DNA from: JACVRW01 sp040509755
Lineage (GTDB): Bacteria; Actinomycetota; Thermoleophilia; Solirubrobacterales; Thermoleophilaceae
Assembly: GCA_040509755.1 (NCBI GenBank)
Contig: JBEVKF010000031.1
Span: forward strand, 1-17,465
Direction of reading: 5' to 3'
DNA: 17,465 nt
The notes under the pieces were generated by a model. The model did not search any database and was not told the DNA's origin. It saw nothing but the letters and a program-made list of their open reading frames with translations. Every line of letters starts with the position of its first letter. Position 1 is the first letter of the stretch. Positions 13,452 through 17,465 of the stretch are shown one piece after another. The translations under genes were made by a program, and so were the position numbers.

Positions 13452-14273
13452 TCAGTCGCCCGACGTCAGCGCCCGGTACAGCTCATTCGCGCTGCCGCCC
13501 GTCAGCTCGGCCACCACCGTCGCGGCCTTGCGCGGATGGGCACCCGCCTCCACCAGCCGCCGCAGGCCGTCGAGACCGGCGGGCGTGCCGGGGCCGCCAC
13601 CCGGCGGCGCGCTCGGCGGGCCGAGCACCAGCACGACCTCGCCCTTGGGGGGCGCACCCTCGTAGCGAGCCGCCAGCTCGGCCGCGCTGCCGCGGACGAC
13701 CTCCTCGTGCGCCTTCGTCAGCTCGCGGCAGACCGCCAACTGGCGGGCGCCATCGACCTCGGCGAGGAGCGCCAGCGTCCCCGGCAGCCGGCGCGGAGAT
13801 TCGAAGGCCACCAGCGTTCCGCCCGGCTCCGAGAGCACGCGCCGGAGCTCGCCCTTCTTGCGTGGCAGGAAGCCGTGAAAGTGCCACTCGTCCGCGGGCA
13901 GCCCGGATGCGACCAACGCGGTGATCGCCGCCGAGGGCCCCGGCAGCACCTCGACCGGGAGTCCCGCGGCCACGCAGGCGCGCACCAGCACGTAGCCGGG
14001 GTCGGACACGAGCGGCATGCCGGCGTCGGAGACCAGGGCAACCACCGCGCCATCGCGCATACGCCCGACCAGCTCCGACGCCCGCCCGTGTTCGTTGTGC
14101 TCGTGATAGGAGACGAGCCGGGCCTTCACGCCGTAGCGATCCAACAAGACACGCGTCCGGCGCGTGTCCTCGCAGGCCACCACGTCCGCGTCGCGCAACG
14201 CCGACAGGACGCGCAGGGTCACGTCCTCCAGATTTCCGATCGGAGTCGGGCAGACCACGAGCCGGCCGGTCAT
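13452..14273 (-). CDS. rsmI: 16S rRNA (cytidine1402-2'-O)-methyltransferase
   Basis: Methylates the ribose of C1402 in the decoding centre of 16S rRNA, using S-adenosylmethionine. The 273-residue product has the SAM-dependent tetrapyrrole-methylase-type fold: VVCPTPIGNLEDVTLR at the N-terminus (6-21), VACEDTRRTRVLLDRY (32-47), SYHEHNE, LVSDAGMPLVSDPGY (80-94), LPGPSAAITAL (109-119), and HFHGFLPRKKGE. The C-terminal part has PPKGEVVLVL and an alpha-helical end. Length is typical. The ATG overlaps the TGA of the ROK kinase gene as ATGA, which supports the start and coupled translation. In mycobacteria rsmI lies close to metG, as here. Confidence 0.96.
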   Translation of the reverse strand: MTGRLVVCPTPIGNLEDVTLRVLSALRDADVVACEDTRRTRVLLDRYGVKARLVSYHEHNEHGRASELVGRMRDGAVVALVSDAGMPLVSDPGYVLVRACVAAGLPVEVLPGPSAAITALVASGLPADEWHFHGFLPRKKGELRRVLSEPGGTLVAFESPRRLPGTLALLAEVDGARQLAVCRELTKAHEEVVRGSAAELAARYEGAPPKGEVVLVLGPPSAPPGGGPGTPAGLDGLRRLVEAGAHPRKAATVVAELTGGSANELYRALTSGD

Positions 14274-15223
14274 TTGAGCGAGTCGAACGCGAGCAAGGCG
14301 GCGCCCAGCATCCCGGATTCGTCGCCGAAGTGAGTGGGGACGATCTGCACCGCATCGCGCATCGGCGGGATCGCCCTGGTCGCCACGACCTCGCGGGCCG
14401 GGTCGAGCAGCAGGTCGCCGGCAGCCACGGCACCGCCACCGATCACGATCAGCTCCGGGTTGAACGTGTTGACCACTCCGACGAGCCCGAAGCCGAGCCG
14501 GCGCCCGACCTCCGCAAGCACCGCGCGCGCTGCAGGATCGCCGTCATGCGCCATCTCGGTCACGATCCCGCCGGTGATCTCGAGACCGGAGGCCGCGCGG
14601 CGGCCAAGCCCGGAGTCCGGCGCCGCCGCGGCGGCCTCCACCCCGTCGCGCCCGATCCGAGACCCTGACGCCATCACTTCCAGGCACCCGCGGCCCGGGC
14701 ACGCGCCCTGGCACTCGGGCCCGTGCAGGTCGACCACAATGTGGCCGAGCTCGGCCGCGAAGCCGCGTGCCCCGCGGTAGATCTTCCCGTCGAGCAGCAG
14801 GCCGCTGCCGATCCCGGTTCCGAGCGCTACCAGCACGGCGTGGGACACGTCGCGAGCCGCTCCGAAGCGGGCCTCAGCGAGCAGAGCCGCGTTAGCGTCG
14901 TTGTCCACCACCACCGGCAGCCCGAGCCGCTCGCTCATCAGGTCGCGGAAGCGCACATCCTCGAGCGGGAGGTGGGTCGACCAGCGCGAAACCCCGGTGT
15001 CCCACTCCACGAGGGCAGGGATGCCGAACCCCACCGCGACGACCTCTGGAGCCGCCGCGCGCACCTCCTCGACGGACTCGACAAAGATGTCGAGAGTCTC
15101 CGCTCGATCGGACCCGCGCCAGATCCTGTGGACCCTGTGATGGACCACCAGACCCTCGTCGACAACACCGCCCAAGAGCTTGGTTCCACCCGCATCGATC
15201 CCGATCACACGCGTCGGCGGCAT
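14270..15223 (-). CDS. ROK-family sugar kinase (probable glucokinase)
   Basis: A 317-residue cytoplasmic kinase. The phosphate-binding loop is IGIDAGGTKLLGG (7-19). The catalytic Asp lies in VVVDNDANAALLAE (about 105-117), and the second phosphate loop is ALGTGIGSGL (133-142). The ROK sugar and zinc site reads ELGH (158-161), then ECQGACPGRGCLE with Cys 171, 175 and 180. The cysteine spacing has two residues more than the classical C-x-C-G-x-x-G-C-x-E, which I recall as a common variant in actinobacterial glucokinases. An adenine-binding IGGGAVAAGD follows. Glucose is the likeliest substrate; N-acetyl-sugars are possible. The start at 15223 is set by the family's usual opening. The TGTATATC element 8-16 bases upstream suggests a leaderless mRNA. 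It is coupled to rsmI and divergent from the LCP gene. Confidence 0.92.
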   Translation of the reverse strand: MPPTRVIGIDAGGTKLLGGVVDEGLVVHHRVHRIWRGSDRAETLDIFVESVEEVRAAAPEVVAVGFGIPALVEWDTGVSRWSTHLPLEDVRFRDLMSERLGLPVVVDNDANAALLAEARFGAARDVSHAVLVALGTGIGSGLLLDGKIYRGARGFAAELGHIVVDLHGPECQGACPGRGCLEVMASGSRIGRDGVEAAAAAPDSGLGRRAASGLEITGGIVTEMAHDGDPAARAVLAEVGRRLGFGLVGVVNTFNPELIVIGGGAVAAGDLLLDPAREVVATRAIPPMRDAVQIVPTHFGDESGMLGAALLAFDSLK

Positions 15224-15230
15224 GGCAGGT

Positions 15231-15240
15231 AGATATACAG
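15231..15240. promoter_or_regulatory. Overlapping divergent -10-like elements
   Basis: The bases AGATATACAG contain TATACA for the plus strand (15234-15239) and TATATC for the minus strand (15237-15232). With normal spacing, transcription would start about seven bases on, within two bases of the LCP GTG (15247) and the ROK ATG (15223). Both mRNAs would then be leaderless or nearly so. The whole intergenic gap is only 23 bases. Confidence 0.45.
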
Positions 15241-15246
15241 AGGGGG

Positions 15247-16332
15247 GTGAACAACCCGACTCCCGGCCCTCCGGATCCCCCGGAATACAAGGTGTACCGG
15301 GCGCGCAAGCGCCCACTCAGCCGCCTCGCCGGCGGCACCGACTTCGACTCCCTGAAGCGGCGACTCAGCCGCGCGAAGGGCGACGACCCCGGCCCCGACA
15401 CGCGCGATCGCAAGCGCATCACCCCCGGCCGCGTACTCAAGTGGCTCGCCCTCGCGGTGCTCGGCTGGCTGGTGCTGTCGTTCGCGCTGTTCATGATCAG
15501 CGCCCAGATCCAGGACGGAGTCTCAGACGAGGCCGAGAGGGCGCTCTCACGGAAGGGCAACCTGATGACGGGCAGCACGATCCTCGTGCTCGGCTCCGAC
15601 GCCCGCACCGGCGAATCGATCGACGACAGCCAGGGTGGCCCCTCGCGCGCCGACACGATCATGCTCGTGCACGCCGCGCTCGGGAGTGTGCGCAAGCTCT
15701 CGATCCCGCGCGACATTGAGGTCGAGGTCCCCGGTCATGGCATCAACAAGATCAATGCGGCCTATGCCCTCGGGGGCCCGGCGCTGACGATCGAGACGGT
15801 CGAGAGCTTCCTCGGCAACGGGTTGAAGGTCAACCACCTCGTGGAGGTCGACTTCGAGGACTTCCCCGAGCTGATCGACTCGCTCGGCGGCATCACGGTC
15901 AACAACAAGTCGCGGATCTGCTCCCCGCCGTTCGACAACTTCTGGAGAGGGCTCATCTTCCGCAAGGGGGAGATCGAGCTCGACGGCCGGCGTGCCCTGG
16001 GCTTCGCCCGCGTTCGCAAGAACCCGTGTGCCCCGGCTGAGGACGACCGGGCGCGCGCGGCCCGCCAGCAGGAGGTCCTGCGCGCGCTGGGCGCGCAGGC
16101 GAAGTCGCCGAGTACGTTCTTTCGCCTGCCCTGGGTGAGCTGGAAGGCGCCAAAGGCGCTCAAGACCGACATGAAGGGCCCCGGACTGATGGCGCTGTTC
16201 GCCGACATGGCCACGGGCAACTCCGACGAGACCGAGGTGCTCGAGTCGGGCTGCTGCATCAACGGGAGCAACCTGTTCGTCTCAGACGGCGCCAAGCGGG
16301 CGGCCGTCGACAAGCTGCTGAACGGAAGCTAG
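15247..16332 (+). CDS. LytR-CpsA-Psr (LCP) family wall-polymer ligase
   Basis: Members of this family transfer undecaprenyl-linked glycopolymers onto peptidoglycan outside the membrane. The 361-residue protein has a basic, proline-rich cytoplasmic N-terminus (1-62), one membrane span (about 63-85) and an extracellular LCP domain (about 108-290). Typical residues are visible: LVLGSDAR (114-120), SRADTIMLV (133-141) and LSIPRD (151-156). The Arg and Asp residues in these motifs bind the lipid pyrophosphate and Mg. GINKINAAYALGG (165-177) and the ELDGRRALGFARVRK block also fit. The GTG start follows AGAGGGGG too closely for normal spacing; a leaderless start fits better. It converges on the FmdB-like gene, sharing its last stop bases as CTAG. 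UDP-GlcNAc from GlmU and the DedA-PAP2 protein fit the same wall theme. Confidence 0.93.
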   Translation: MNNPTPGPPDPPEYKVYRARKRPLSRLAGGTDFDSLKRRLSRAKGDDPGPDTRDRKRITPGRVLKWLALAVLGWLVLSFALFMISAQIQDGVSDEAERALSRKGNLMTGSTILVLGSDARTGESIDDSQGGPSRADTIMLVHAALGSVRKLSIPRDIEVEVPGHGINKINAAYALGGPALTIETVESFLGNGLKVNHLVEVDFEDFPELIDSLGGITVNNKSRICSPPFDNFWRGLIFRKGEIELDGRRALGFARVRKNPCAPAEDDRARAARQQEVLRALGAQAKSPSTFFRLPWVSWKAPKALKTDMKGPGLMALFADMATGNSDETEVLESGCCINGSNLFVSDGAKRAAVDKLLNGS

Positions 16333-16685
16333 TCCGACGACGAGGACGACGAGGATGAGCTCGACTTGGAACCCGAGCTCGAGTCCTTGCCGCTGCCACT
16401 GCCGCTGCTGCTGTCGCCGCCGCCCGAATCCGACTTCGACTCCGATTTCGAGTCTGATTTCGACCCGGCCTTCGAGTCGCCCTCGGACGCGCCGGTGCCC
16501 GCCTTCTTCTTCTTGCCGTAGTCCGTCGTGTAGAAACCCGAGCCCTTGAAATGCACCGCGACCGGGTGAAAGACGCGCTGGACCGGCGCCGCGCAGGTCG
16601 AGCAGCTTGTCAGCGTGTCGTCGGTCATGCGCTGCACGACCTCGAAGGTGTGGCCCTGCTCGCAGCGGTACTCGTAGGTGGGCAT
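16329..16685 (-). CDS. FmdB-type zinc-ribbon protein with a long Ser-rich tail
   Basis: The N-terminal half is the FmdB/CxxC zinc-ribbon domain: MPTYEYRCEQGHTFE (Cys 8, His 12), MTDD, then SCSTC (Cys 28, Cys 31), followed by VQRVFHPVAVHFKGSGFYTTDYG. The first cysteine pair is replaced by Cys-x3-His, a variant I recall from actinobacteria. From about residue 58 it continues as a low-complexity tail: a Lys run, SKSDSK-like units, then a Ser/Gly block and a final run of Ser ending in Asp. The 118-residue length comes from this tail. Function is unclear; the family is described only as a putative regulator. The ATG at 16685 begins the invariant MPTYEY. A CIRCE-like operator and a good -10 (TATACT) sit directly upstream. 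Confidence 0.9.
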   Translation of the reverse strand: MPTYEYRCEQGHTFEVVQRMTDDTLTSCSTCAAPVQRVFHPVAVHFKGSGFYTTDYGKKKKAGTGASEGDSKAGSKSDSKSESKSDSGGGDSSSGSGSGKDSSSGSKSSSSSSSSSSD

Positions 16686-16711
16686 CGGCACTCTCAGTAT
16701 AGGAGTGCCAA
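16685..16711 (-). promoter_or_regulatory. CIRCE-like operator over the promoter of the FmdB-type gene
   Basis: On the minus strand the halves are TTGGCACTC and GAGTGCCGA with a 9-base spacer. The HrcA operator CIRCE is TTAGCACTC, N9, GAGTGCTAA; 15 of 18 arm positions match and the spacer length is exact. The core GGCACTC/GAGTGCC is a perfect 7-bp inverted repeat. The spacer contains TATACT, a five-of-six -10 match (16701-16696), so a bound repressor would block transcription. The element ends at the start codon, which implies a leaderless or very short leader. No hrcA gene is in the window. Confidence 0.6.
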
Positions 16712-16719
16712 GCGGAGCC

Positions 16720-16830
16720 TCACACCGGTGGGCGCGGGTGTTCCAGGTCGTCGAGCAGCGACACCCGCATGCCGTGCCACAGGAGCCAGGCGGCGAGGTG
16801 GGAGATCGGTCGCAGGACGGCCCCGGACAT
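16720..16830 (-). CDS. Possible 36-residue protein upstream of the FmdB-type gene
   Basis: The frame reads MSGAVLRPISHLAAWLLWHG, then MRVSLLDDLEHPRPPV. It looks like one amphipathic or membrane-associated helix followed by a polar end, with high third-position GC, so it is more protein-like than chance. There is no good ribosome site. It ends 34 bases before the FmdB start and is separated from it by the CIRCE-like element. It could also be a chance frame in the glyS-fmdB divergent region. No family is recognised. Confidence 0.35.
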   Translation of the reverse strand: MSGAVLRPISHLAAWLLWHGMRVSLLDDLEHPRPPV

Positions 16831-16872
16831 TCGCCATCCACGCTATCCCACCCGGCGGTAGGGTGCCAGCCG

Positions 16873-17465
16873 ATGGTCACCATGGACAAGATCGTCGCGC
16901 TGTGCAAGCGCCGCGGGCTCATCTTTCCCGCCTCCGAGATCTACGGGGGCATCGCCAACACCTACGACTACGGGCACTACGGCGTGCTCTTGAAGAACAA
17001 CGTGGTGAATGCCTGGTGGAAGGCGATGATCCAGGAGCGCGACGACATCGTCGCTCTCGACTCGGCGATCATCCAGCACCCGCGTACCTGGGAGGCGTCC
17101 GGTCACCTCGCGGGCTTCACCGACCCGCTTGTCGACTGCAAGGCATGCGGGCTGCGCTTTCGCGCCGATCACATCGAGGAGGCGCGCGCGGGCTCGGCCG
17201 AGCACCCGGAAACCCGCTGCGGCCACGCCCCCTCAAAGCTGCCCGGCGACCACAAGGATTGCGATCTCACCGAGGCGCGCGAGTTCAACCTCATGTTCGA
17301 GACCACCATCGGACCGGTCAAGGAGGCCGGTTCGACGGTCTACCTGCGCCCCGAGACCGCGCAGGGCATCTTCCTCGACTTCAAGACCACGCTCGGTTAC
17401 GCCCGCCGCAAGCCGCCGTTCGGGATCGCGCAGGTCGGCAAGTCGTTTCGAAACGAGATTACCCC
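16873..17465 (+). CDS. glyS: Glycyl-tRNA synthetase, N-terminal part (runs off the right edge)
   Basis: Charges tRNA-Gly; this is the single-chain (homodimeric) class II type used by actinobacteria, archaea and eukaryotes. About 197 residues are visible. The opening KIVALCKRRGLIFPASEIYGG, then YDYGHYGVLLKNN, is diagnostic. HPRTWEASGHLAGFTDPLVDC follows, with a Cys pair (CKAC) and a later Cys/His (CGH) that may bind zinc. Then come FNLMFETTIGP, RPETAQGIFLDF and GKSFRNEI (class II motif 2). Two in-frame ATGs lie nine bases apart (16873 and 16882); neither has a clear Shine-Dalgarno, so the first is only a convention. It diverges from the FmdB-type gene. Confidence 0.96.
   Translation, partial: MVTMDKIVALCKRRGLIFPASEIYGGIANTYDYGHYGVLLKNNVVNAWWKAMIQERDDIVALDSAIIQHPRTWEASGHLAGFTDPLVDCKACGLRFRADHIEEARAGSAEHPETRCGHAPSKLPGDHKDCDLTEAREFNLMFETTIGPVKEAGSTVYLRPETAQGIFLDFKTTLGYARRKPPFGIAQVGKSFRNEIT

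Noticed and set aside
14700..14760. Atypical cysteine spacing in the ROK kinase as a novel metal site
   Set aside because: The Cys-x3-Cys-x4-Cys form is one I recall from many actinobacterial glucokinases, so it is a known subgroup rather than a novelty.
16686..16922. N-terminal extension of the FmdB-type protein reaching into the glyS region
   Set aside because: FmdB proteins begin with MPTYEY, which is exactly at 16685; the extension crosses the promoter, the CIRCE-like element and the start of glyS.

Overview
The window is GC-rich and densely packed with genes, with many 1-4 nt gene overlaps and several starts that lack a Shine-Dalgarno sequence. It reads as the chromosome of a high-GC actinobacterium. 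The gene set (an rsmI/metG/tatD/rsmA/ispE block, a tRNA-Gln/glmU/prs block, a PucR-type regulator, an LCP cell-wall ligase and a single-chain glycyl-tRNA synthetase) suggests an actinobacterial lineage. A Thermoleophilia/Solirubrobacter-like origin is my guess and is not proven by anything here.

Left part (1-1973) is accessory. It holds the start of a secreted protein running off the left edge, then about 690 bases without a gene but rich in inverted repeats. Two small unrecognised plus-strand genes with relaxed codon use follow. A minus-strand pair comes next: a DUF6883-like protein whose start is missing or frameshifted, followed by a DUF4926-like protein. This pair sits directly downstream of prs.

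Core block A (1974-4516, minus): tRNA-Gln(UUG), glmU and prs in one direction. They feed UDP-GlcNAc synthesis and PRPP supply. The glmU stop and prs start overlap by one base. A lone plus-strand split-barrel flavin-fold gene (4517-4987) diverges from the tRNA.

Core block B (4984-13234, minus) is a long co-directional run: M23 peptidase, metG, tatD, rsmA, ispE, a DedA-PAP2 fusion, a 74-residue membrane protein and a PucR-like regulator. Most junctions overlap or are under 35 bases. Isoprenoid precursor synthesis (IspE) beside a protein combining a DedA domain (a family that includes undecaprenyl-phosphate flippases) and a PAP2 domain (a family that includes undecaprenyl-pyrophosphate phosphatases) points to lipid-carrier supply and recycling. 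The rsmA-ispE junction carries an 18-bp duplication that creates a tiny nine-codon cistron.

Right part (13235-17465): a perfect 18-bp hairpin separates block B from the ROK kinase-rsmI pair. The ROK gene diverges from an LCP-family gene over only 23 bases, with overlapping -10-like elements. The LCP gene converges on an FmdB-type zinc-ribbon gene, and both stop on one CTAG. The FmdB promoter is covered by a CIRCE-like operator, an unexpected sign of HrcA heat-shock control. glyS starts on the plus strand and runs off the right edge.

The findings I rate highest are the CIRCE-like operator before the FmdB gene, the DedA-PAP2 fusion next to ispE, the DUF6883/DUF4926 pair with its damaged start, the hairpin-rich gene-free stretch, and the duplicated start of ispE.
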